DNA from: Nostoc sp. HK-01
GTDB lineage: Bacteria; Cyanobacteriota; Cyanobacteriia; Cyanobacteriales; Nostocaceae
Length of the DNA stretch: 64,000 nucleotides
Direction of reading: 5' to 3'
NCBI GenBank assembly: GCA_003990705.1
Contig: AP018318.1
Coordinates: forward strand, 1,116,001-1,180,000
Shown: positions 17,224-26,503 of the stretch, piece by piece
Layout: the number at the start of each line of letters is the position of its first letter
Numbering within the stretch: the stretch's first letter is position 1
Translations under genes and position numbers: made by a program
The notes under the pieces: model-generated
What the model was told of the DNA's origin: nothing
The model's database searches: none
What the model saw: the letters and a program-made list of their open reading frames with translations, nothing else

Positions 17224-19572
17224 TCATCTTGCTGATGATAGAGCTTTCTTAGGGGAATTTTTAAGAATTGGACGTAAACCGTTAACACCTGCAACGATTG
17301 TTGAACCATTGTTAACTACCGTTGCGCCTAGGGGGTTTAGCCCAAATAGCACAGCGATCGCCATTGCTGCAATATTAGGAATAGCAACAATACTTGTATT
17401 TTGACGAATCAATTTTTTGGCGTTGCGTGCCAGGGCGATCGCCTCTAAAATTCCATGTAAGTCATTTTCCATCAGCACGACATCTGCGGTCTCACGAGCA
17501 ATTTCTGAACCGTGAGCGAAGGATACCGAAACATCAGCGTAGGCTAAGGCTGGGGAGTCGTTGATTCCATCTCCTACAAAGGCAACTGTCTTACCTTGTT
17601 CGTGCAGTTCGCGGACAACTGCGGCTTTTTGTTCGGGGAATGCTTCTGCGTGGGTATTGGCTGGGGTAATTCCCAGTTCTGCCGCTACAGCTTTGGCTGT
17701 GCGTTGGTTGTCGCCGGTGAGGATATGAACTTCTACACCTTCGACCGTCAATAGATGGTTAATTACTTCCCGCGTTTCTGGACGTAGAACATCACTATAT
17801 CTTATTCTACCGAGAAGTTGCCCATTACTGGCGACATAAATAACAGAATTTATCCGATTGCTATCGTTGAGAACTTCCATATCTACGCCTTGCTGACGCA
17901 AGAAGCGCTCGCTACCGACATAAACAGGTTCGCCATAAATCTCTGCTTCCACACCCAAACCAAGTTTATAGTTCCACTTGCTGCGGCTAGGAATCACGGT
18001 TTGTTGTGCTTCGGCATAACGGATGACAGCCTCGGCGACTGGGTGGGTGAGACGCTGTTCGGCGGCGGCGGCTATAGCTAATACTCTATCGCTGGAGACT
18101 TCTGGATGGAAACTATCAACACCAATGACGGCAACCTCACCCTTAGTTAAAGTACCAGTCTTATCAAAAACGATAGTGTCAACTTCTGCCAATTGTTCTA
18201 AGGCGCGACCACTGCGGATGAGAATACCGTGGCGGGCGGCGTAAGTCAAAGCTGCTAAAACTGTTGTCGGGACTGATACCCTGATCCCGGTGGCAAAGTC
18301 GAGGGTGAGGACGCTGGCGGCTCTAGCGGCGTTGCGAGTGACAGCAAACACGCCTGCGCCTAACAACAAGGTGGGTATAACTGCTTTTTCGGCGATTTTG
18401 ATGGCGCAGTTTTCCATTCGCGTATCATGGACTGGAGCTTCTTCCATCAGCTTGATACTCTGTCCGGCGCGGGTGTCGTTACCTATGCGTTCCGCCAAGA
18501 TGTAGATGCTGCCTTCCCGTACCAATGTGGAAGCAAACACAGGTTGTCCTTTGGACTTTAAGACGGGGACTGATTCACCTGTGAGTTTCTGCTCATCTAG
18601 TAAGGCTTTACCGCGGATAATACTGCCATCGACTGGGACTTGTTCGCCGGGATAGACAATGACTGTATCGCCACTGCTGACTTCTTTGATCGAGATTTGT
18701 ACCTTCTCACCATCACGTTCTACCCAAACAAATTGTCCTAGAGAATTGAGCAGATCTAATGTCTGCATTTTGGAAGAACGGGCAGTGCGATCGCGGATAT
18801 TTTCCCCAATTTCGATTAAACTCAGCATCAATGCTGGTGTGAGAAACTGACCTTGGACTGTGGTAATCACAATTGCCAACAAATCCAACACATCAATAGT
18901 CAGTTTACGCTGTATGACGATCCCCGCGATCGCTCTTTGGAAGACTGGCAATGTGGCTAAAGCAATGGTTCCCGCTACCATAATTGGTGGAACAGCAAAT
19001 CCTAACGGCCCACCTAACACCGCTAACCCAGTGGCTACAGCCGAAAGTTGCAATCCTGGCCAAGCGCTTTCTGCTGCATCTTCTTTAGGTTTGATATCAA
19101 TAGACTTTTTCTGATCCAACAGCACAACATTGCCATCATTAGCCGTCATAATCAGACAACTAAGACGCGATCGCATTTTGGTATCGCTGACTTGACTAGA
19201 TTTATAGATAACAACTAATGAGGCCGCCGCAGGTTTAATTTTGACGCTGGTAACGAGGGGATCAACTTCCAACAAAGTTTGTAGGCGCTGCATATATGCG
19301 TTGTTATCACGCAACTTTGGAATACGTAATCGTATTCTGCCAGGAACTGAATGGACAACGCTGTAAACAACTTGAGAAATTGGCTGATGAGAGCGTTTAT
19401 AGTTTTTAGCAAGAGACGCTTTGCTATTCTTACTCTGATAACTTTGTGGAGCTAAAACCACTGTACTTACGGTTTCGTAAACCTTCGCACCTAGAGGTAC
19501 TTCTTCTTTTACCTCAGTCTCCGAAGATTTTTTAACTGCTGGCGATACTAGTTGTGCTGTCAATGGTGTCAT
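17224..19572 (-). CDS. P1B-like metal-transporting ATPase lacking the CPC motif
   Basis: A P-type ATPase of about 782 residues. From ATG 19572, an HMA-like domain (PGRIRLRIPKL at about 77-87) lacks CxxC. Then come membrane helices, the actuator loop with TGESVPV (331-337), the phosphorylation site DKTGTLT (470-476), the P1B-type HP dipeptide in LTHPVAEAV, and the hinge GDGINDSPA. Aligning back from GILIRSG, the membrane site normally occupied by CPC reads F-A-T (426-428), inside LDFATGIRVSVP. The transported ion is therefore not predictable. The frame is open to a TTG at 19662; ATG 19572 is preferred but not certain. Best fit is a CtpC-like metal-efflux ATPase. Confidence 0.85.
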   Translation of the reverse strand: MTPLTAQLVSPAVKKSSETEVKEEVPLGAKVYETVSTVVLAPQSYQSKNSKASLAKNYKRSHQPISQVVYSVVHSVPGRIRLRIPKLRDNNAYMQRLQTLLEVDPLVTSVKIKPAAASLVVIYKSSQVSDTKMRSRLSCLIMTANDGNVVLLDQKKSIDIKPKEDAAESAWPGLQLSAVATGLAVLGGPLGFAVPPIMVAGTIALATLPVFQRAIAGIVIQRKLTIDVLDLLAIVITTVQGQFLTPALMLSLIEIGENIRDRTARSSKMQTLDLLNSLGQFVWVERDGEKVQISIKEVSSGDTVIVYPGEQVPVDGSIIRGKALLDEQKLTGESVPVLKSKGQPVFASTLVREGSIYILAERIGNDTRAGQSIKLMEEAPVHDTRMENCAIKIAEKAVIPTLLLGAGVFAVTRNAARAASVLTLDFATGIRVSVPTTVLAALTYAARHGILIRSGRALEQLAEVDTIVFDKTGTLTKGEVAVIGVDSFHPEVSSDRVLAIAAAAEQRLTHPVAEAVIRYAEAQQTVIPSRSKWNYKLGLGVEAEIYGEPVYVGSERFLRQQGVDMEVLNDSNRINSVIYVASNGQLLGRIRYSDVLRPETREVINHLLTVEGVEVHILTGDNQRTAKAVAAELGITPANTHAEAFPEQKAAVVRELHEQGKTVAFVGDGINDSPALAYADVSVSFAHGSEIARETADVVLMENDLHGILEAIALARNAKKLIRQNTSIVAIPNIAAMAIAVLFGLNPLGATVVNNGSTIVAGVNGLRPILKNSPKKALSSAR

Positions 19573-19702
19573 TCCTGATCTCGCTGAAAGTAATAAAAAC
19601 TTAAATTGATCTCGCAGCAACCTCTCAATTTTCGAGAGCAAATTATCCCCCCAATCATGCAAGACTGGTGAGCAACTGCAAACAAGATTTGCTGATATTT
19701 TG

Positions 19703-20092
19703 TTAAATTCTGCTGGCTAGGATGGCGGCGATACCTGCCGTTGCTTCGTTGGCAGATCGAGTCAAACTAATTAAATTTGTGATTGCTACTGCATCAACGC
19801 AGTGCATTCGCTCTTGAGAGTCTCGCAGTGTCCCAGCTTTATCGGTGATCTTGATTTGCTCTTTGTTCACCACTGGATCTGCTTTGAGCAAGTTCTCTAA
19901 GCATTGCACATATTTGCTGTTGCTGAGTTTTGAGTTGGAAGAGGAAACAGTACAGGGGAAAGGGGATATGGGGAAAGCCTTCTCCCCTCTGCTCCCTGCT
20001 CCTTGTCTCCTCTGCTGCTTATGACTGGCTGCTATTTTCCAGGGGCTTTCCCCAGGAGGCTGCGATGCCGATGAGGATACAGAACCCTCCAT
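19703..20092 (-). CDS. Degenerate HMA-like small protein
   Basis: A frame of about 129 residues with AGGAGG placed six bases before the ATG at 20092, so translation is plausible. The first 50 residues are low-complexity and come partly from a heptamer-type repeat (the CTGCTCC-like tract near 19985-20010). Residues about 55-90 (YVQCLENLLKADPVVNKEQIKI) match the helix-strand part of the HMA-like domains next door, but the GRxRxR strand is missing. It may be a decaying relative of the adjacent HMA genes or a small expressed variant. Confidence 0.5.
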   Translation of the reverse strand: MEGSVSSSASQPPGESPWKIAASHKQQRRQGAGSRGEKAFPISPFPCTVSSSNSKLSNSKYVQCLENLLKADPVVNKEQIKITDKAGTLRDSQERMHCVDAVAITNLISLTRSANEATAGIAAILASRI

Positions 20093-20124
20093 TTTCATCC
20101 TCCTGTGTTCCTTAACGGAACGAT

Positions 20125-21264
20125 CTACAACGGAAAGTTCGCCATGTAGGCTAAAGAAAAAGACATAGCTGCGGGCTTCATATCAGCCCATAAGCTGGAT
20201 ATGTTTAGATTGTTACTTTCTGCTGATGTTTTTGTTGTATCAGCCGATACAACAGGCTGAGTAATTTGTTCTACAGGCTGTTGTTGCTCTACGATTTGGA
20301 CGCTAGGTGTAGGCGGATTTATCTCCAATGCCAATTCCATCAGTTTTACCCAATGGTTGACTGCTACATCACTCGGATGAAATGCGATCGCTATTGATGC
20401 TGCATCACAATTCATCCGCACGCTAGTTACATGAGCGTCTGTTTTCAATAACCTTTCCAGCCGTCTTGTGTATGCTTTATCTTGGGCAATGTGGGGTACA
20501 TGGAACCTAATCCTACCCGGAATATGATGAACTACAGTATAGGCAATATTTGCTGACGGTTTTACGTCTTGCCTCACTGGTGCAACAACAGGTTTAGTTA
20601 ATGCTTGTGGCAATTTCGGTTGATTAGTTGTGTTATTTGGTTTTGCAGATTGGCTATTGCTGTCTGATTTGGCAATTTGCGGTTCTAAATAGTCAATTAC
20701 CCGACGAGTTGCATCTGCGGTAATCATATAGACCGGGATCGATGCTAATCCACTAATGCCTAAACCTCCTGTGACTGCTAAACCAGTCACTAAGGGAATA
20801 AAGGAAATAGTTTGCTCCATCCAAAAGTCAGGAGATTTCCACACCGCAAAGGGATCTTTACTGGTCATTGATTGCGGCGAAATTGGGTAAGGGTGAATAT
20901 TTAGTTTTTTCAGTATTCCCAATATCTGATGTAATGTCAAATAATTTTTGTCAAAGTTAACAACCAAACTACCCAACTGCTCGTTGACGGTAACTTCCTT
21001 GACTCCTTTGTACTGCTTTAAATATTGGGATAGTAATTCTAGTTTTGAGTTTAAACTACCATCAGTAGCGCGGATACGGATGCGATCGTGGGTTGCATGG
21101 ACAATTTCTAGACCACCAGCTGGCAAATGCGTTTCTAAGTTGGCAATTGCTAAACTGGGGTGTCTATGCACTGTTACTGGATTACTGTGACGCTGAACAG
21201 AAATTAAGTCAGGAGACAAAGCCTCTTTCGGACTTAATCCGCGACTACTGAGAGTATTTGTCAT
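20125..21264 (-). CDS. Double HMA-like membrane protein (HMA-TM-HMA)
   Basis: A 379-residue protein. The first HMA-like domain is at about 52-122 (THDRIRIRAT ... LGSLVVNFD) and the second at about 242-315 (HIPGRIRFHVPHI ... AASIAIAF); neither has a CxxC pair. Between them lies a hydrophobic hairpin (FIPLVTGLAVTGGLGISGL) resembling the first membrane helices of the neighbouring ATPase (AVATGLAVLGGPLGFAV). It is the first gene of the leftward cluster. It could present metal or dock on the ATPase; that is inference. It is also possible that it arose by duplication of the ATPase N-terminal half. Confidence 0.75.
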   Translation of the reverse strand: MTNTLSSRGLSPKEALSPDLISVQRHSNPVTVHRHPSLAIANLETHLPAGGLEIVHATHDRIRIRATDGSLNSKLELLSQYLKQYKGVKEVTVNEQLGSLVVNFDKNYLTLHQILGILKKLNIHPYPISPQSMTSKDPFAVWKSPDFWMEQTISFIPLVTGLAVTGGLGISGLASIPVYMITADATRRVIDYLEPQIAKSDSNSQSAKPNNTTNQPKLPQALTKPVVAPVRQDVKPSANIAYTVVHHIPGRIRFHVPHIAQDKAYTRRLERLLKTDAHVTSVRMNCDAASIAIAFHPSDVAVNHWVKLMELALEINPPTPSVQIVEQQQPVEQITQPVVSADTTKTSAESNNLNISSLWADMKPAAMSFSLAYMANFPL

Positions 21265-21360
21265 TTACTCGATAGTTGCACCAAGGCTCAAAGGTTAACA
21301 ATAGGTTAAATATAACCTATTATTTCCGTATGTGAAATCGTCCTCAAGATTTATTTTAGA

Positions 21361-21894
21361 TTAAGTAATGTTAATTACCCGTTTTTGGTATTCTTGCTCA
21401 GTGATTATATCGTGAGTACTTTCGACGCGATCTATAAATACAATCCCATCGAGATGATCGTACTCATGCTGAAAAATCCGCGCTACAAAGTCAGAGAATT
21501 CTTGCTTTTGTAATTGCCCATATCGGTCATAATATTCAACTTCAATAGTCTGATATCTAGGAACAAATCCTCTAATACCAGGGATACATAAACAACCTTC
21601 CCATCCCTTAACAATTTCTGGAGAATGTGACACTATCCTGGGGTTGATTATGGCGGTAGGTTCCATTGTAGGAGCGTTGGGATATCTAGGATTTGGGCGG
21701 GAAGCGACAATAAATAAACGCTGTTGTTCGGCAACTTGCGGTGCAGCAATCCCCACTCCATTAGCTTCGGAAACTGTGGCAATTAAATCATCAATTAATT
21801 TTTGAATTTTCTCATCATGAATGTTGTCAATCCAAGTTGCTTTTTGGCGAATTACCGGGTCGCCTAACTGCACAATTGGTAGTAAGTCAGCCAT
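21361..21894 (-). CDS. def: Peptide deformylase
   Basis: A 177-residue metallohydrolase that removes the formyl group from nascent N-terminal methionine. Motif 1 is GVGIAAPQ. Motif 2 is EGCLC, with the metal-ligand cysteine in place but the usual following serine (EGCLS) replaced by cysteine. Motif 3 is QHEYDHLDG (HExxH with both metal histidines and the catalytic glutamate). The length is normal. It lies about 95 bp upstream of the HMA-TM-HMA gene on the same strand, with no evident functional link. Confidence 0.95.
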   Translation of the reverse strand: MADLLPIVQLGDPVIRQKATWIDNIHDEKIQKLIDDLIATVSEANGVGIAAPQVAEQQRLFIVASRPNPRYPNAPTMEPTAIINPRIVSHSPEIVKGWEGCLCIPGIRGFVPRYQTIEVEYYDRYGQLQKQEFSDFVARIFQHEYDHLDGIVFIDRVESTHDIITEQEYQKRVINIT

Positions 21895-22113
21895 ACAAAA
21901 ACTCCTTTGGTGAGTAATAGATAATAAATAAAAATAAAGCGATTTTAAATAAAAGTTGACAATTGTGCATTGTCAACTTTTGCAAACATAATATTTTTTA
22001 ATGATTTACATACAATTTTTTAACCTCAAATACTCAGATATTGGTTTAACCCTTTATACAAGCCAGCGGCTAGGTGCTAAAAGCGTATACCCACTTCACA
22101 CTTCATACTTTCA

Positions 22114-23358
22114 TTAGCTTTCTCCTTGCACTGGTAGAGGTGCGGGACGAACGGTAATTTGCGTAGTTTGTCCGTTGCGCTCTACTTGTACTGGTAAAGG
22201 ATTGCCAATTTGGGTACTTTCCAGGAGCCTTTGTACTTCTTCTACCTTGGTAACAGACTGGTTATTAATTTTTTGAATTACATCCCCTGGTCTCAATCCC
22301 GCCGCCGCGGCTGGAGAACGCGGGACAATACTTACCAATAGCACACCTTTATCTGTCGTCAGATTAATGCGATCGCCAAATCTCTGATTTATCCTTTCTT
22401 TAATCTCTGGTGTCAGCGTCACCATCTGCACACCCAAATAAGGATGATCAACTCGACCTTTAGTAATTAATTCTTGAGCGATTTTCTGTACAGTGTTGAT
22501 GGGAATGGCAAATCCCAAACCTTGAGCATTCCGCAGAATAGCTGTGTTCATCCCAATAACTTGACCTCGTGCATTGAGCAATGGCCCACCAGAATTACCA
22601 GGGTTAATGGCTGCATCTGTTTGTAGATAATCAACACGCTTGTCACTAGCACCAATATCACTACTAGATCGACCAGTAGCACTAATAATCCCCGATGTCA
22701 CAGTATTGTTCAAACCCAAGGGATTACCAATAGCAATTACCGCTTCCCCTGGTTGTAAAACTTCAGAATTGCCTAAAGATATAGTTGGCAAGTTATTGGC
22801 ATCTATTTTAATCACAGCTACGTCTGTTACAGGATCTTCCCCCAAAACTTTGCCATCAAAGGTTCTCCCATCCTTGAGAGTCACTGTTACAGTATCCGCA
22901 CCATCGACGACATGAGAATTGGTTAAAATTTGTCCAGAGGAACTAATGATAAATCCTGAACCACTACCCCGTTCAACTCGTTGTCTAGGTTGGGTATCCC
23001 GAAAATACCGTCGAAAAAAGGGATCATTAAATTGTTCGGGGACACGAGATGTAATTGTTCTAGATGAGTCGATTCGCACCACTGCACCGCCAACATTTTT
23101 CACCACGCCTACAACAAAGTTGGGATCACCAGATGCGGAGATAATAGGTGGAAGTGCGATCGCTGATTCGGGGTTAGATGTTTTGGGTTCGGAAACAAAA
23201 GGCTTATCTGTTGAATTTTCAAAGGTTTTAGCAGGTAAAAAACCACAACCGCCTAAAGACACGACTGCTACCCCACTTAGCAGCGTTAACTTCACAATGT
23301 TAGCTCTCTTGTTCAAGAGCCAACTCCAGCCATCAATATTCTGCACTGTTGTCTTCAT
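22114..23358 (-). CDS. HtrA/Deg-family serine protease with PDZ domain
   Basis: A 414-residue trypsin-like protease for envelope or lumen protein quality control (HhoA/HhoB/HtrA group; which one cannot be told). The N-terminus has a hydrophobic segment and a possible lipobox (VSLGGC). Catalytic residues are seen in TNSHVVDGADTV (His), DPVTDVAVIKID (Asp) and NPGNSGGPLLN (Ser). One PDZ domain follows (LLVSIVPRSPAAAAGLRPGDVI). It is divergent from dnaA across about 165 bp. Confidence 0.93.
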   Translation of the reverse strand: MKTTVQNIDGWSWLLNKRANIVKLTLLSGVAVVSLGGCGFLPAKTFENSTDKPFVSEPKTSNPESAIALPPIISASGDPNFVVGVVKNVGGAVVRIDSSRTITSRVPEQFNDPFFRRYFRDTQPRQRVERGSGSGFIISSSGQILTNSHVVDGADTVTVTLKDGRTFDGKVLGEDPVTDVAVIKIDANNLPTISLGNSEVLQPGEAVIAIGNPLGLNNTVTSGIISATGRSSSDIGASDKRVDYLQTDAAINPGNSGGPLLNARGQVIGMNTAILRNAQGLGFAIPINTVQKIAQELITKGRVDHPYLGVQMVTLTPEIKERINQRFGDRINLTTDKGVLLVSIVPRSPAAAAGLRPGDVIQKINNQSVTKVEEVQRLLESTQIGNPLPVQVERNGQTTQITVRPAPLPVQGES

Positions 23359-23525
23359 GTGTCTTTGCTTCTCCGTGTTGGTCAGTGGGTGGTAGGATAT
23401 GGCCTACTGGGTAGTCCCAAAATGATTAGAACTCAAAGTTTAGCTTAGGTCTAGATTATCTGAATGCTAAATTGGTGCTTGCTCATATCTTCTATTTTGG
23501 CGATTAGCAGCAAAGGTGATATGTG

Positions 23526-24914
23526 ATGGAAATTTCCCTTGACAGTCTGTGGTCTCAGGTGCTAGAGCGCCTACAGCTAGAATTATCCCGTCCAACCTTT
23601 GAAACTTGGATTAAAACTGCTAATGCGGAGCGGTTAGAAAATAATTGTTTAGTCATTATTACGCCGAACCCCTTTGCCCGTAATTGGTTGCAGAAGTATT
23701 ACATTAATACCATTGCGAATGTCGTGCAGAGTATTCTGGGTTATCCGGTGGAGATTTATATTACCGTTGCTCAAGGTGATGAAGTTACGCCCATAGACAA
23801 GCGAGAAACTGCTGAGAAATTCCCTAATTCCAGTTTTGTGTCTGAAAACCTGACGCAAAAAACTCAGATGAATGCAGAATTAAACTCAAAATACGTGTTT
23901 TCGCGGTTTGTGGTGGGCGCAAATAGCCGAATGGCCCACGCAGCATCCTTAGCCGTTGCAGAATCTCCGGGTAGGGAGTTTAATCCTTTATTTTTGTGTG
24001 GTGGTGTTGGTTTAGGAAAAACTCACCTGATGCAAGCGATCGGTCATTATCGCTGGGAAATTTGCCCAAATTCTAAAATATTTTACGTTTCGACAGAGCA
24101 ATTTACAAATGACTTAATTACAGCTATCCGTAATGATAGTATGCAAAGTTTCCGAGAGCATTATCGGGCTGCTGATGTACTGTTAGTTGATGATATTCAG
24201 TTTATTGAAGGTAAAGAGTATACCCAAGAAGAGTTTTTCCATACTTTTAATACGTTACATGAAGCTGGTAAGCAAGTTGTGATTGCTTCTGATCGTCCAC
24301 CCAACCAAATTCCTCAACTGCAAGAGAGGCTGTCTTCACGGTTTTCTATGGGGTTAATTGCTGATATTCAACCGCCTGATTTAGAAACGAGAATGGCGAT
24401 TTTACAAAAAAAAGCCGAGTATGAAAATATCCGTTTGCCGAGAGATGTGATTGAGTATATTGCAACTAACTACAAATCCAATATTCGGGAATTGGAAGGA
24501 GCATTAATCAGAGCTTTAGCCTATATTTCGATTTGGGGTTTGCCAATGACGGTAGAAAATATTACCCCTGTTTTAGAAACACCCAGCGAAAAATTAGCTG
24601 CTACTCCAGAGGTAATTTTAGCGGCTATTGCTGAGAATTTTGATGTCTCAATTGAAGACCTCAAAAGTAACTCACGACGGCGGGAAATTAGCTGGGCGCG
24701 TCAAATTGGGATGTATTTAATGCGTCAACACACTGATTTGAGTCTGCCGAGAATTGGGGAAGAGTTTGGTGGCAAAGATCATACAACGGTGCTGTATAGT
24801 TGTGAGAAAATTACTCAACTCAAAGAAAGCGATCGCAATTTAGGAAATACCCTCCGCCAACTGAGCGATCGCATTAACATGACTAGCCGTTCTCAAAAAT
24901 CATTAAGGAATTAA
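23526..24914 (+). CDS. dnaA: Chromosomal replication initiator DnaA
   Basis: A 462-residue AAA+ initiator that binds 9-bp DnaA boxes and opens oriC. Domain I is [22 protein letters not shown]. The AAA+ core has Walker [10 protein letters not shown] and Walker [12 protein letters not shown]. The arginine finger region is in [14 protein letters not shown]. The domain IV DNA-binding signature is [19 protein letters not shown] directly before the ATG (23523) could also start. It is followed by a 370-bp box-rich region and dnaN, the classic bacterial origin order. Confidence 0.97.
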   Translation: MEISLDSLWSQVLERLQLELSRPTFETWIKTANAERLENNCLVIITPNPFARNWLQKYYINTIANVVQSILGYPVEIYITVAQGDEVTPIDKRETAEKFPNSSFVSENLTQKTQMNAELNSKYVFSRFVVGANSRMAHAASLAVAESPGREFNPLFLCGGVGLGKTHLMQAIGHYRWEICPNSKIFYVSTEQFTNDLITAIRNDSMQSFREHYRAADVLLVDDIQFIEGKEYTQEEFFHTFNTLHEAGKQVVIASDRPPNQIPQLQERLSSRFSMGLIADIQPPDLETRMAILQKKAEYENIRLPRDVIEYIATNYKSNIRELEGALIRALAYISIWGLPMTVENITPVLETPSEKLAATPEVILAAIAENFDVSIEDLKSNSRRREISWARQIGMYLMRQHTDLSLPRIGEEFGGKDHTTVLYSCEKITQLKESDRNLGNTLRQLSDRINMTSRSQKSLRN

Positions 24915-25284
24915 TCTGGAGTTTTCCACAGCCTGCAAACTAATCATTGATATAAATGCTTCAGAAATCAATTTAAAATATTAAGTTAAGTATAAAAAAT
25001 GATTAAAATTAAATCTCTCTGTGGAAAAAAACCCACAAATCTGTGGAAAACTTCGTCAAGTATAATTACCTTGTGGAAAAACCCATGATGTTTTCCACAA
25101 GTTTTCCACAGGTATTAACACTGTTAATTAAGAGGTTAAGAGCTAAAGAAATTTTCAGAGTCTTATTCTGGGCATTATTCCCTGTGGGGGAATAGCTGGA
25201 AAATGTGAGTATTGACTAAAGTAAAAAATACTAATCCCTACCTTTAATCTCTAACCCTAACCCCTAGCTTCTATTTCCTAACTT
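24915..25284. other. oriC: Putative chromosomal origin oriC between dnaA and dnaN
   Basis: Six exact TTTTCCACA DnaA boxes are visible. Three are on the plus strand (24922-24930, 25091-25099, 25102-25110) and three on the minus strand (25020-25028, 25042-25050, 25072-25080). AT-rich stretches lie at 24945-25015 and 25110-25140. Five of the boxes sit within about 90 bp, arranged as three minus then two plus copies facing each other. This fits an initiator-binding cluster, but origin activity is not proved by sequence. The same boxes could autoregulate dnaA or dnaN. Confidence 0.75.
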
Positions 25285-26436
25285 ATGAAATTACTTTGCT
25301 CTCAAAGCGACCTCAGTACTAACCTCTCCCTTGTTAGTCGTGCTGTACCTTCACGACCAAATCATCCGGTGTTGGCAAATATACTTTTACAAGCGGATGC
25401 AGAAACTAACCAAGTCAGTTTAACCGCCTTTGATTTGAGTTTAGGTATTCGTACTAGCTTTAGCGCAGAAGTTTGGCAAGGAGGAGCGATCGCCCTACCT
25501 GCTAAACTCTTGGTAGATATTACATCGCGTTTGCCAGAAGGCGAAATCACCTTAGATGATGAAGCATCAGTTGCATCTACAGGGGAAGGTTTAATTGTCA
25601 CTCTTACACCCAAAAGCGGATGTTACCAATTACGCGCTATGAGTGCGGAAGACTTTCCCGAACTCCCAATCATTGAAGATGCAGAACCAATTCATTTAAC
25701 CGCCGCCGCCTTAATTGAAGGATTGCGAGGTTCATTATTTGCTACTAGTGCTGATGAAACTAAGCAAGTTCTCACAGGCGTACATTTGAGTGTAAAACAA
25801 GACACCCTAGAATTTGGTGCGACTGACGGACATCGGCTTGCAGTGGTAGAAACTACCAACGAGAGTCCTTTGGGTGGAAGTGGTGAATTGGAGGTGACAG
25901 TACCCAGCAAAGCCCTACGAGAACTGGAACGGATGTTGGCGCATCATGCTGCTGATGATGCGATCGCCTTATATTTAGATCAAGGTCAAGTTATCTTCGA
26001 GTGGCAAAATCAACGCTTGACTAGCCGCACTTTAGAAGGGCAATATCCCGCATATCGACAACTCATTCCCCGACAATTTGAGCGACAAATTACTGTTGAC
26101 CGCAAACAATTTTTAAGCACTCTCGAACGTATTGCGGTATTAGCAGATCAGAAAAATAATATAGTTAAACTCACTATTGATCATGCCTCCCAAGAATTGA
26201 CATTATCTTGTGAAGCTCAAGAAATGGGCAGTGGTAGAGAATCAATGCCTGCGGAAATATCCGGCGAAGATATCGAAATTGCCTTTAATGTGAAATATTT
26301 AATGGAAGGCTTAAAAGCTTTGCCATCTTCAGAAATTCAAATGCACATTAATCAAAACCTCACGCCAGTAATTTTTACCCCCCTTGGTGGCTTGAAGATG
26401 ACTTATTTAGCCATGCCTGTGCAGCTGCGTAGTTAG
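25285..26436 (+). CDS. dnaN: DNA polymerase III sliding clamp (beta subunit)
   Basis: A 383-residue ring-forming processivity clamp for the replicative polymerase. It starts MKLLCSQSDLSTNLSLVSRAV and shows three repeated clamp subdomains: the N-terminal one to about residue 115, then a middle domain with KQVLTGVHLS and FGATDGHRLAVVE. The last has IAFNVKYLMEGLKAL and ends in the canonical MPVQLRS. Full length. It is downstream of dnaA and the box cluster. Confidence 0.97.
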   Translation: MKLLCSQSDLSTNLSLVSRAVPSRPNHPVLANILLQADAETNQVSLTAFDLSLGIRTSFSAEVWQGGAIALPAKLLVDITSRLPEGEITLDDEASVASTGEGLIVTLTPKSGCYQLRAMSAEDFPELPIIEDAEPIHLTAAALIEGLRGSLFATSADETKQVLTGVHLSVKQDTLEFGATDGHRLAVVETTNESPLGGSGELEVTVPSKALRELERMLAHHAADDAIALYLDQGQVIFEWQNQRLTSRTLEGQYPAYRQLIPRQFERQITVDRKQFLSTLERIAVLADQKNNIVKLTIDHASQELTLSCEAQEMGSGRESMPAEISGEDIEIAFNVKYLMEGLKALPSSEIQMHINQNLTPVIFTPLGGLKMTYLAMPVQLRS

Positions 26437-26503
26437 TCGTTACTTTCTGATTTTGGATAAACAGCGAACGCAAAGAAAATAAACAATAGATAAGAATTCT
26501 AGG

